DNA from: Rhypophila decipiens
Lineage: Eukaryota > Ascomycota > Sordariomycetes > Sordariales > Naviculisporaceae
DNA length: 64,000 nt
Direction of reading: 5' to 3'
Assembly: GCA_033297075.1 (NCBI GenBank)
Contig: MU858061.1
Location: 124,001-188,000 of the forward strand
In this document: positions 36,286-47,752 of the stretch, in pieces
Position numbering within the stretch: the stretch's first letter is position 1
Layout: the number at the start of each line of letters is the position of its first letter
Notes under the pieces: generated by a model
Seen by the model: only the letters and a program-made list of their open reading frames with translations
Told to the model about the DNA's origin: nothing
Databases searched by the model: none
Made by a program: the position numbers and the translations under genes

Positions 36286-38119
36286 TTACTGAGCCTCCCA
36301 GTAGTTGGCGAGATTGCTCTCGGCCGGGGAGGCGGTCATGGGTAGGCCATGGTAGTCACCCAACCAAAGAGGCTCCTCCTCTAGCTGGAAAGTAGTGAAG
36401 GGGGCAGCAAGCAAGGTTGGGTCGTCAGTCGTGGCGGGCAGAAACTTGTTGCAAGCCTTCATCTTGTACTCTTCGTAGTCGAGAGGCATGTCAGGGTAGC
36501 CAAGGATATTGGCATGCATGTTCGGCAGGCTAAAGGCGGCACTGTTCGGGAAAGCAGTCTCGAAATCATCCAGAACGCTTGGAAGAGAATCTCCAACCTC
36601 GGAAACTTCTCCCGAAGTTGAAGTGTTGGTAGTCAAGGTCGGAACCTGCTCTGAGCCGGCAAAGTCATAACCACCGCTGTAGCTCTGCGGCTGGCTGTAG
36701 CTGGAGGGGGCAAAGTCAGCCCCCGTCTTGCTGGCGAAATTGAGTCCCTCAAAGCCGCTCCAGTCCACAGCGGCGCTCTCGACTCCGGCGCTAAAAAGTG
36801 GCGGTTCCCAATCCGAGAGGCTGCCGAAGAACTCGGCGCTGTTCGCCACGTACGCAGGGTACTTGATTCCCGAGAGATCCAGGGGTGGTGGCAACTGCCC
36901 GCCCAGGTGGGTGAAAGAGGAAGAACCGGTCATCAAGGGAGAAGTAGCCTCGGACCTGGTCATCTCGCCGCTCACGCTGCTGTGAGTAGGCGACCTGCTA
37001 CCAAGCGAGTCGTTGCAGTGGTCGTCAGTAGAATGGCTGCCGGTGCTGCCGCTGTGGTGCATCGAGTTGGCACGGTTGAGCTGGTAAGGCCCGCATTTCT
37101 GCGAGGCCTTGTTGACCTTGTGCGTGGGCTTGTGATGACCGTTGGCGTCGAAGGACAGGATGCCTTCGGAGCTGGTGGTGTTGGCGCGACGCCTGGCGCG
37201 CGACGTCTTGGAGCCCTTTTCCGAGTCGGATTCGGGGACGGTGTCGAGCTGAGGAGGCTCCTTCTTGTGGGAACAAGTGCAGCGACCGCCATGGTTGCAG
37301 CAACAGCTATCTGCGAAGAGACAAGAGACAAAGTCAGACGAGCATAGCCTTGATCAGTCTGACGCGACAAAGCTCACCCTTGTGACCTTCCATGGTCGTT
37401 TTCAGGTGCATGCACTTGTGAGTCTTCTCACCACAGTCACACTTGACGTGTGCAGCGCGAGACTTGCGCATCGAGCGACAGTGCTGACATTGTGACACGG
37501 GCCGCCCTTTCTTGTTGATGTGTTGAAGGGGCCGATCTGCAGTGGTACAGACAGGTTAGCACAACGGCTCTCGCAACAAGACACGACAGGACTCGGATAC
37601 GGGATGTGGTGTAGTGTGGAATGGCAGGGGGGCAGTCGATTGGACAGCCATTGCCCATGCAAGCCATCAGCAGGTCGATATATCTCGTCTGATTCTCGTC
37701 TTTGTCATTTTCTTGGGGGAAAATGCTAGAACCAAGGAGTGGTGCTGTGCTCCGTACTGTATGCACGAGAATTCGACATGGAGGGGTTTGTGCCATTCTC
37801 GCAATGATGCCAATTCGCCCAGTATTTTCCTATTGCGAAATGTCCCGCCGAACCCCTCGGTTGGAGCCGGGCAGACGGACAGAGCCGAGCTGGTGACGAA
37901 CCCCAAGCTCCTCCAATGCGATCGGCCACAAGCAGATGCATGCACCACCCCTCCCTCTTCCATGCAAGGAATCTAAGAAAATAGACGAACTTGCACCAAA
38001 ACAGGAATAAGACGAAGCAAAGAAAAACGCCAAAATCACTCACCATGGTGCTGGCAGTTGCTGACACGATGTCCCCTCACACATGCCTCGCAGGCCCATT
38101 TCTCCCCGTCGATGAGCAT
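36286..38119 (-). CDS. Copper-fist transcription factor (Ace1/Cuf1/Mac1 family)
   Basis: Three exons on the minus strand, 38119-38044, 37536-37378 and 37310-36286, give 419 residues. Introns of 507 and 67 bases have GT-AG ends. Exon 1 codes for the start of the copper fist (MLIDGEKWACEACVRGHR), with zinc ligands Cys10, Cys13, Cys22 and His24. Exon 2 carries the KKGRP minor-groove motif and CQHCRSMRKS. Exon 3 begins with a second Cys cluster (Cys81, 82, 83, 89, 91 and His93; CCCNHGGRCTCSH), which may bind Cu(I). The rest is Ser/Thr-, Pro- and Gly-rich, probably an activation region. Family members sense copper and switch on either detoxification (Ace1/AceA) or uptake genes (Mac1/Cuf1); the sequence does not decide which. 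The long first intron separates the 76-base first exon from the rest, so the start is easily missed by gene callers. Confidence 0.92.
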
Positions 38120-41100
38120 GGTTGCTGCTGCAAGGAGATGCAATCGTTTCCGAGTCTCAGTTCCTAGCCTAGAAGCAGCACAACCCACTCAGAGTTGAGA
38201 GAAGAAAAGGAGAAAGCAGCGGCAGCTAGATCGGGGTAAGTTTGTGACGGCGCCGATTCGGAGCGGAGCCAGATTTATTTTTTGGTGGACTGGGGCTCGG
38301 GGTTTCCCAGTGCTTCCAAGTTCCTCGATGCTGAGTGGCTGCAAGCTTGTGAAGCTTGCAGTCCGGTCGTGCCTTTGGCAGGTGCAGTCCAAAGATTGAT
38401 GGTACCGTTCCTGTTACAACGTGGGCCGGAAAGGCTGCAAGGCGGGAAAAACTTAAACCCAAATGTATCGTTCCCAAGGATAGTCCAAACAGAGCAGGTC
38501 GCAAAGGAGGATTCGTTGCTAGAAGCTCATCTCGATGTTATACAAAAATCGTAACCGGTCGAGGTTTGTGGTGACAAGATGCCGAACGGTCCGGGATTTG
38601 TCTGAAACAAGTCAAGGTCAAGGGAAGAAACCCAAGAAGATAAGTGTTCCTAAAAAATAACAAAAAATAACAATGTGGATTGAGTGGAGATTGTCTTGGT
38701 GGAATCCAAGTTGGAAGGCGCGAGCGATGATTGATGATTGTGATGCGATCAATCACATAAAAAATTGGTGGGAGCTGGTGGGGTATTTCAGGACAGGCCA
38801 GAGACAGCTGCGGGATGATGTCGGGAAGGTCTCGCCCTGCGCACCGGCTGGAGTTTGAGGCGTTCAGCCGGAGCTGTGGTCGTATTTCAAGGTTTCGCAA
38901 AGGCAAAAAGATGTCGAACCTCTTGTCCTCGACTGTGCTGTTCTTAGCTCAGCAAGACCCAACCGAAACAGGAGCTGTAGGACAATTCGATGGCACGGGT
39001 GGCCAACGTGGGAAGGGACGACGTGGGGAGTGGCGGGCAGGCAAGAAAGAACCAAACAGCCAAAGCCAAGCTGGAAGCTCTTTCGATAGCTCGAGGTACA
39101 GTACGGTACGAGCTAGGTACGGCGGGTAGTTGCTGTGAATTGTGAACCTGGGAAGGTGACGTGCTGTTCCTGCCGCAGATGCTTTGCAGATGTCCCCTTT
39201 TCTTATTCTCTGCTGTTGATATTGTTATTTGGCATTGCTTTGCGCAAGTGAGAATCCAGAGCTGGAGCCGAGGCCGAGATTGGAAGCGAGCAAATTCGGA
39301 AGCGGAGAGCTAGAAGGAAAGCCAGAAGCTCAAGAGCGTGTTCAAGATCCGGGGGAAGGACATCGAGGGAGGTGCGGTCTTTTAATGACAATCCGGCGTG
39401 GGTTGGACCTGGCCTTGCTCATAATTATTCCTCGTTTCCAAGTGGGATTCGATGTGGCCCATGTGGGCTGCCAGATCAAGTCGCGAACCCCAGGCGCTAG
39501 TAGGACGACATCCAAGACCACAACCCAGAAGCTAGCAGGCATGGCCGGGACGAGAGTGACGAAACGGGGGGGACCGATTCGGGATACCTTAGCTTCGCTC
39601 GGGTGGGAAGGTACACACATGCACGCTGAGTCGCTGGTACATCGATGGTATGTACGGTACATGGAACCCCGTACCTTACGCCAGACAACTTGAAGCTCCA
39701 CTGCTTCAAGCCACAGCTGCGGTATCCGGACGGCGATACGGGCCTGTATTCTGTACCTGGATCGTGATCTGGCTCTGGAAATTGGAGACGCTCCTCACAC
39801 AGGCTAACACTTGAACCTGCCGTCTCGCCTGTTACTGCTACCCTGGACATCTTTTTTGTGGAGATGCGATGCATCGGCGACCAGATTCACAGAAGAGCGT
39901 ACCGCTGCGTACCGTGGAGTGGATACTCCGTACGACCGTCAGCAACCAGGTAGAGGGCCAGCAGAAGCCCCAGTGGAGGTACATGTCTCTTCAGCCAGCC
40001 GAACAAACTGCGTTACTGCGCAGTACAAATTGCCTACTATGGATGGTACAATACGGATAGTGTTCCAGAGTGGGCACTCGGTCACTCACATCAGCCAGGG
40101 AGGGCTTATGGTATTTTGCGAAATTGAACGAGCCGAATAGTGCTGGTTGGTTGCAGATTTCATGGCCGTTCCTAGGCGAAAGACGGAGCGGGATTCCAGT
40201 CCTTACCTGGCATGGGAGTTTTCTGGGGGAGGAAAAGCCTTGGGAGGAGGAGAAAAGGGGGGTTGAAAGATGGGGGGGCACTTGGCGGTTCAACTCCAAG
40301 AACTGTTGGCTCCAGTTCACGAGATGGATCACAGGCAGCGCCATGCCACCACAAGCAGCAGAACTTGAATTTCGGCTCTCTGACAGCCTGCAGTGGGCGA
40401 TGGCAGAGTGTCAGTGGGAGAGAAGTAACATTCAGGCAAGGTCGACCGTACAGTACATGGTGGTAGGGGTCCACGGTCAGAAATCGGAGGAGTGCGGGTG
40501 GGCAAGATGCACGACGGCGCGCCTTCCCATGATAGATGAGAGCACAAGACAAGATCGTGATGTTGAATTCGTACAGCACAAAACAGTAATAACAACATCG
40601 CCGAGGCTGGTGCTCAACTCATCAAGTGAGTAATATCCGTATTTTGGCGGACAACCATGATGACAGCAAATTCATCATCACTGATTCACACCCATGAAAG
40701 AGTGGGAGGTCGGCATGTGGGAGGCAGTGGTTCAGTTCAAGACAACGGCTCCTTCCTCCTTTGGCTTTGCGAGATGCTCTGTAATGTACAGTACGAGCGT
40801 ATTTGTGAATCTTTCTTTACAGGTATGTACGAGTAAATTTCACCACTCACCGTCAGGCCTGGCAAGCCCAGGGCAAATTTCCCTTGCTTTGCGAATATCT
40901 TCAAGAGCCCAGGACGGCTTGTGTAGCTGGTACCTTGTGTTGTGTGCTGCGTCTGAAGCTGGTGATGTATTCGTACTCCGTATCCGTACCGAGTTTGGGC
41001 GGAACTCAGGTCTGAGCCGCCCACGCTCCCGCCTTCCGCTGCCGCAGTGATGCCAGGTCGTCATGTCTAGCCCGTTCCTGCCAGTGATGCGTTTTTCCTT

Positions 41101-43032
41101 AGAAACTAATAATTGTTGCGCGCCCACCTTTCCAACACCCGGCTGCCTTCCTTTCTTCGGTGCTCCCCGGCCTGCAGAACCCTTAGGATTTTTTCCCTCT
41201 TTGCCCATTTGAATTGCTGTGGTTGCATGGAAAGCTGCACCCTCCAACAGTCGCCATACGAACAGCACAGCGCTGAGCAGGGTCCTCTGTCATCCCACGC
41301 ACTTGATACCAATCTCCCCCTGGTCAGGATCGATAGTTTGTCGTTTGAATCACATCACCACCTGCCCTCCTCCAGTCCTTTGATCTTCACTTGCCAGTCT
41401 CAATACGGTACGGATTACCGGTATGGAGCCTGGTTTTACTCCCATCGGACCAGAGTACCCGGAATCCACTTGGAAATTAACTTGGCTGGCTTGCGACTCC
41501 GTGCTCGTCTTGTGCCAGAAGACGGCATCTATTTTGTCTACCGCTTACCTCTCCAGCAAAGCAAAGCGAAAAGAAAAGATTTTCTCCTTTGCATAAAGAC
41601 CGATTCAATTACACGAAACTCGGCGGCATCTACGGCCAGCCGCCCCCAGCACTGCAGCACAAAGCTCCATTACGGTGGGGTTTGCCCAGTAAAAGTTACC
41701 CCGAAGCCATTTTCAGGAGGCATCTGGGTAAAAACGACCCCCAATCAAAAATGGCAAAATCAAAACAGGCCCGAACACATCTCGACTAGTTTTTTCCAAC
41801 TTCATGTACAATGCGATGCAGCATTTCACGGCTGGTGGGGTTTCGGGCAGAGTAAGCATCTCTTGCAGGAGCTCAACATGCAGCACAATGGCCCCCTGAA
41901 AAGACTTTTCTCCTGCACCAGACTCATCTATTGTTCGACCCCTGGATTGGACATTGGACAGCCACTGGACAACACAGCAAAATGCACCACAGGGTGAGAT
42001 GTTGGAGGATGTGAAAAACTCTCCTCCTGCAAGGCCCCACGCTCTTCTGCTGGCCGATGAGAGGCTCCCACTCACCACACCGAGACGGGCAGCCACTCAC
42101 ACCGCAAGCCTCCTCTGTCCTGCCAGACGCACTGGACACGCCGACTGGCCACTCTTCTGTCTTCAATTTGATATCCCTTTGCAGCGTCTGCCGTTGAAGA
42201 AATTTTCTTCAACATACATGTATGAAACCCAAGGTGATATTGCGGCAGGCCTTGCAGCACTCCACGACCAAAGCCTCCCCGTGTCCTGTCCACTCCGGAT
42301 ACTATCGAGTTTATTCCCACGGCCTTCGTCACGGTGAAAGCGGAGGTGGCTTTCCACCTCCAAGTCTCTTTTTCCCCGTCGGTGACGTGGACGGTGCGGC
42401 ATGGGGCCCAAGATCCCCCAATCATCCATCAACAATGGCCAAAGAACTTGAAGTCAGCTTCTCTTGGGTCTCTTTGGAGTTTTGCCTCGCAACTCTGGGC
42501 ATCATAATTCGATAGAGAGATCTGCGTCATGTCTAGCTCCCGGCCTTACAATAGAGCCGTCGTTGGCATTCCGCATCCCACGCTATATCTCCTGTCCCGA
42601 TATAAGCCTATGATACAGCCTCATCAACCATCCGCACGAATCCCACGGCGGGACAGTTCACCTTGCAACCCAGTCAGAAAGAGGTTATTTGCTTCAGATT
42701 TGTCTTGGGCGAATACTTGTCCGGCTGGCCACTTTGTTTGTTTTCCCGGCCGCCGAAAATCTCTGAGCTGTAGAAGAGGCAGAATGTATATATATTGCCA
42801 GTCTCCACCAACCCGCGTCTGGAGTTTCTGGCCTCCCGGTCTCGACTGTGTAGGCGGCAAGTCTCATCCAGTCAAGCCCGGACTGCGATGGCCTCCTGAC
42901 GAGAATCGCCGTCTTGTCGGAGACTCGTGGCCCTCTTCGGCAGTGTGCTTGCTGCCAACGGCCAGACAATACACGGAATGCAAATTGGATGGAGCCCTAC
43001 TCAGCACCTGTCATTATTTAGACTTCAGATAT

Positions 43033-43044
43033 GGGGGGGGGGGG
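43033..43044. repeat. G12 homopolymer
   Basis: Twelve consecutive G lie in gene-free DNA, within the open frame 42529-43065, where they would code for a Gly run. Confidence 0.9.
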
Positions 43045-46000
43045 TTGCCAAGTCCTCGGGCCTAGGGACGGCACCATCAAAGTTGTCCAGAACGGCTTTC
43101 CTCTTTTATTAACTCGACGCAGTGTCCACCCCGTAAAGTCGCACAAAAGATGATCTACGCCGTGAGGTTGGCGGTTTGGGTTGAGATACCCTGTTTCGGT
43201 GCAACTGGCGACAGAGCAGAAACCGACGACTTGGCAACCAAAGTGCACTGCCTTTATTCGGTCGACACAGCATTGCACTGCATGGATCCTCCGAGTCTGC
43301 AACACACTAACGAACCGGTGCTGTCTGGAAACCGGCTCTGTCACCCATTTCTCCGTGAGCCCGATCTCGCGGACTCTTCTTGACAGAGGCGGCTGTTGGC
43401 GCATAGCAAAATTTTCCATCCACCCACGGCCTTTGAATCCAGCAGCCCACTGGCTCGGCTCATGATGCCATCGACAACTCAGTTGAGCTGCATGTTTAAC
43501 CTAGAAGAGGCTGCCCTACTTGCGTCGTTCTGCCTTAGTTTGTGAACCAAGGAGGTCTCTTTGCAGCAGAATGCCAACACATTTCTGCGGCAGCTTCCAC
43601 TATACCGAACACCATCCGTTAGCTGCTAGCCCCCCTGGCAGCTCATCTTCGTCTCTCTGCAGAGTGGTCGATGTCGTCTGATCACAAGTCTGCTTCAAGC
43701 CTTCAACGGACTCTTCAAGATGGTCGTCAGCTGTAGATTTCATCACCCCACAAACTTGGGCCGCGGGATGATCGGCACTCGGTTGTCTGGTTGCTGGTAT
43801 TATGTATGGCATCTCCGGAACCGACAATTACTTGTACAGGCGTATACAACCCCTTATAAGCGACTTTCCTTAAGCGCTCGCCTGTTGTATAGTTGTCCGA
43901 CTTGTTCGGAACTAGGGGCCGACTCGGAACGTAATGGTGCCCACCAAGGCCAGCGCAAGAGCTTCCCTGTGTCGTGACCTTATGCTGTCGGCATATAAAA
44001 GATCTGACTTTGGGCCCCAGACAATACGGCATCACGAATGGACTATGGGGATGATTTGGCTGAATTGCACAGAAGCCGCCGTAATATCAGTACCGTCTGG
44101 GCTCACCTGGTGATCGGTCTTGGGGAAAGCTGACGGCGAGTACGGTATGCCACACACGACGTGGGATTCGACCGGAAAAACTCGACGCGGGCGTTTTACG
44201 ACGACCAATCTCTAACGTATGAAACACCTGCCAGAAGTATGAACTTTACCTCAGACATTTCAGACCATCGAAGACTCGGTACGGGTTTGCTGGCGGGAAC
44301 ATGGCACATGTCATCCTCGGTATTTCAGACCACGACAACCTCGATGCACTGTACTATACCTGCCACACATTTGTGGTCTCTCAGAAGCAGTAGAATGTTT
44401 CTTGTGCGAAAACAAAACAGGCTTCCAGGATACAGGATTTATCTCGGTTTCGGTTGCCGATCTGGGAATATCGGGCGACTATGACTGAGGTCAGAAGGTT
44501 CAATATCAAGTGCAAATCCTACAAGCCATCTCTAATTCCAGCATTGAAGATCGGATGGTGTTGGCAATCTTGGAAGTCGAAGTCTTGGGGTGCCCAATAC
44601 CCCGTAAAACATGTGAAGTCCATTGCCCGGTTCAACGACGACCCCAAGGCGGCCGAAGGGACTGGGACGTTCCCCTCATCGTCAGCACACCCGCGCTGGA
44701 CCGGGACTGGGATCATGACAGCACGCTTTTCGTTTTGCGTAACCACCCCGGCAAACCTTCTCTCGGTGTTCTAGAAGCAAGCCCCCAGCTCGACGACGTT
44801 CCCCAATCACCATCGATCGGTACACAGCCCTGGGGACTCGATAACCCGTTTCTGCACCCTCCATCACGCATTCCACCATCAGGCGATGTGCTGGGTCGAG
44901 GTACACGGTACAAGGTAAACTCTTGTCTTGTATGGTATTGGCGGGGTCGTAGGGGTTCAGATCCAGCAACGTCCAGTCGTCGTTCGAACTATAAAAAGCC
45001 TCCAACTAAATTCGGATAATCGCAGCGCCGGTCAACGGAATTTCAGAGACATTCGGTTGACGAAACTAGCAGCGTGTTAGTGCTACAGCTATGGATACGG
45101 ATCGTTGCTGGTGAAATTGACCACCAGCTAGCTGCTCGCCCTCATCGTACGGTCACTTCTGTAATATCGGAGAAGCCAGCTATTTCGACGAGTGGCATGC
45201 ACCGGTATTGTCATTCCTTTTGCTCATTAACAGGCTCCGACCAGCTATTGCGAACGGCTATCCAGTCCACAAATGACGTTTGGACGAGCTGCTGCCCGGT
45301 TCAATGGTGCAGGAAAAGTTCAACTAACCGTACCATGCAGCACGTCGATGCCCCTGGACTTGCATATGTATGGAAGCACTTTTCACAGCTAACTTCTGTA
45401 CTCCAGCCTCTCGATATGGCCATAACAGGGGCAAAGCATTTTATTAATCTTTGATTGGATATCTTTGGCGATGGAGCATCATTTTCGTCGGCACCTTCTG
45501 TGAGGATGCAGAATTGCAGATGCAATGGTTCGCTACTTCCCCTCCCAAAGTGGCACCCCCCATCCTTTTTGATCTGGGAAGGTCACCCCCACGCTTTACG
45601 ACCTCCAATTTCTCCATGAAACTAGAGGGACACCCCCGCGATCCTCTTCGAGCTCACCAACATTGCAGCCTCAAAACACCATCGAATCGTCATGATGAAA
45701 TGAAGCACCAACGACACCACCCTTGTTCTCCACACAAGCGCGCCTCTTGTGGTGCACCTCGCCGTTTTGGGATGTCACACCATATGTCCGGTCTCGCCGT
45801 CGAGTGACTGGAGACACTCTGGAGCAGGTGAGACAGAGGGATGCAAGCTTCTACGCCAATGACAGAAATTCTCTTCTTGGGGCCTACCTTGTTACCTACC
45901 TACATCCGGGAAAAGGTCGGCAGTATCCGTATGTACTGAATACTAGCCGTTCGTACCTATGTATTGTACATACTCGCTCACCTTCCCCCGGTAAGGTTCT

Positions 46001-46484
46001 CACCTTGCATAAGGTATGGACCTCCACGGGGGCGCCTCGAGTTCAGCCCAAGATCCCACGACGCCCGGCAAAGCTTCGAGAACGATTTCGGCGCCTCGAG
46101 GCGTAATCTTGTCGATGTCGGTCTGAAGAGGTGGGCTAAAACTGAGATCGTGACAAGGCGAAGTGGCTGAAGTCTGCTGGCATGCAGATTTTTCATTCTT
46201 TCCTCCTGTCGGTCTGGATGACTGCATTCAGCTGCCTGGGTATCCATAACCGCATGCCAGGAACCGAACGAATGCCGGGCGTTTTTGGCCTTGTCGCCCT
46301 CGAGGGTACCTGATCCAAAAGTCCGCCATGACTAGCCAAGATTCTTTGGATATTAATGAGGCGCGCTATAGACCGAGGATCACGGGCTGATGTGCAGATG
46401 GTATGGTCGATCCAGCGGCAGGATGACGATAATAAGGTTGTGTTCTAAGCCTTGCCACTGCTGGACTTTTATTCCCAGTTTGGG

Positions 46485-46940
46485 ATGTCATCGTCTGGAT
46501 CTGATAATCTGGTAAATGAGGGAGGCTCGCTGCCTACCGACCACTCAGTCCTTTACTTTGGTCCGAGTAACTTCAGTTGGAGCCTTTCGCGGCAAATTGC
46601 AGACTCGATACGAAACAGGTACATATCAATACCTGGTGAAGTCTTTGTAACGGCTTCAGAGACACCCGCTAGTCTTTGGTACATACAGCTCGCTGTGGTT
46701 TTATATGAGGAAGCTGAATTCTCCGGACTGCTTTTCTCTTTTCAAGTCGATCTGATGTCACTCGGACCAAAAGCAGAGGACATCAGCCGCTCATTTTTGG
46801 AGGAGCTGACCGCCTTTACTCGAGAAATCTCAAAATGGCAGGACTTCGACATTGGGATTCCCAGACATGAAGGAGCAGGATGTCCTTTAATCACCGCTCA
46901 CTGCGAGCATTGGATTCTTTTTCATTCTATACAAGCATAA
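46485..46940 (+). CDS. Possible small hypothetical protein or gene remnant
   Basis: An ATG-started frame of 151 residues (MSSSGSDNLVNEGGS...). The translation looks protein-like, with amphipathic stretches such as SFLEELTAFTREISKWQDFD and a balanced composition, unlike the surrounding frames. Codon use shows no strong bias towards C/G-ending codons, unlike the confirmed genes here. It is followed within 600 bases by two more protein-like pieces in other frames (about 46967-47100 and 47537-47752). They might be exons of one gene or parts of a decayed one. I recognise no family. Confidence 0.2.
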   Translation: MSSSGSDNLVNEGGSLPTDHSVLYFGPSNFSWSLSRQIADSIRNRYISIPGEVFVTASETPASLWYIQLAVVLYEEAEFSGLLFSFQVDLMSLGPKAEDISRSFLEELTAFTREISKWQDFDIGIPRHEGAGCPLITAHCEHWILFHSIQA

Positions 46941-47536
46941 GCATCAAGCCAAGGCCCAGTGGTGACCTCCAAAGAGGGGTTTTCAGTTGCTATACCGCCA
47001 TATCAACAGCTTCCGGTACGATCTATGGGCTCTTCATGTGGTTTGAAGACCGAAATGAAAGATATCACGGATTTGGAGGTTTGATGCCAGCAGATCGACC
47101 GGGCTGTGGGGGCCAGTGTTCTCCCCCGCTGTTGTGGTTGTTCTAGCGCTGTATTCCCTACCCACAGGGCCACAGGTGCAAATGCGCCGTGCCTTAGCAC
47201 CCGGCTCGGCCCGGGCGAGCTGAAAAACATCAGCGGAAGAGACCGGGGATTTGATGGAAGGTTTGGTGACCGGAAGGGGTCGGATTTTTGGGGGGTGGGG
47301 GTTCATCGTGGCTGCTGAAGCCTGCCAGAGCGGGGAAATGGGCATGGGGGTGGAAGGAGGAAGGAAGGATCTCACCTGAAGCAAGAACGAGGAGCTTGGG
47401 TCCTTTCTCTGGAGAAGCTATGGCCACCTGCTCGGGTTGATATCATGATGGGTTTCTCTCTAGGGGGGCTTTTCCAGGTGCCAAATTTCAAGGATCCGTA
47501 TCAGCGACGCCAAATTGCAGATGGCACATCGGTTAC

Positions 47537-47752
47537 ATGTTGCATCTTGACCCCACGACGAGGTCTATTGGAGGGGTCATTGAGGTCGACGATACGTCAC
47601 GAAGGACAGTTCGACGTCGATTAGCTACCGACTTGGTTAGTCAAGCACTCGACCTCATGTATAAAGACATCACCAGGGCCGTGATGGATGGTGACTATGC
47701 TGCCTTATCGATCCTCTACCGGCTGCTGGACATTTCATCGAGATACGGATAA
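47537..47752 (+). CDS. Possible short ORF, protein-like remnant
   Basis: An ATG-started frame of 71 residues containing TDLVSQALDLMYKDITRAV and YAALSILYRLLDISSRYG, which look like amphipathic helices. No family is recognised and no promoter is evident. It could be a terminal exon of a decayed gene together with the frame at 46485. Confidence 0.15.
   Translation: MLHLDPTTRSIGGVIEVDDTSRRTVRRRLATDLVSQALDLMYKDITRAVMDGDYAALSILYRLLDISSRYG

Noticed and set aside
40070..40633. 187-codon plus-strand frame
   Set aside because: A minus-strand frame is open over the same bases, composition is Trp/Arg/Glu-skewed, and no start context or homology is seen.
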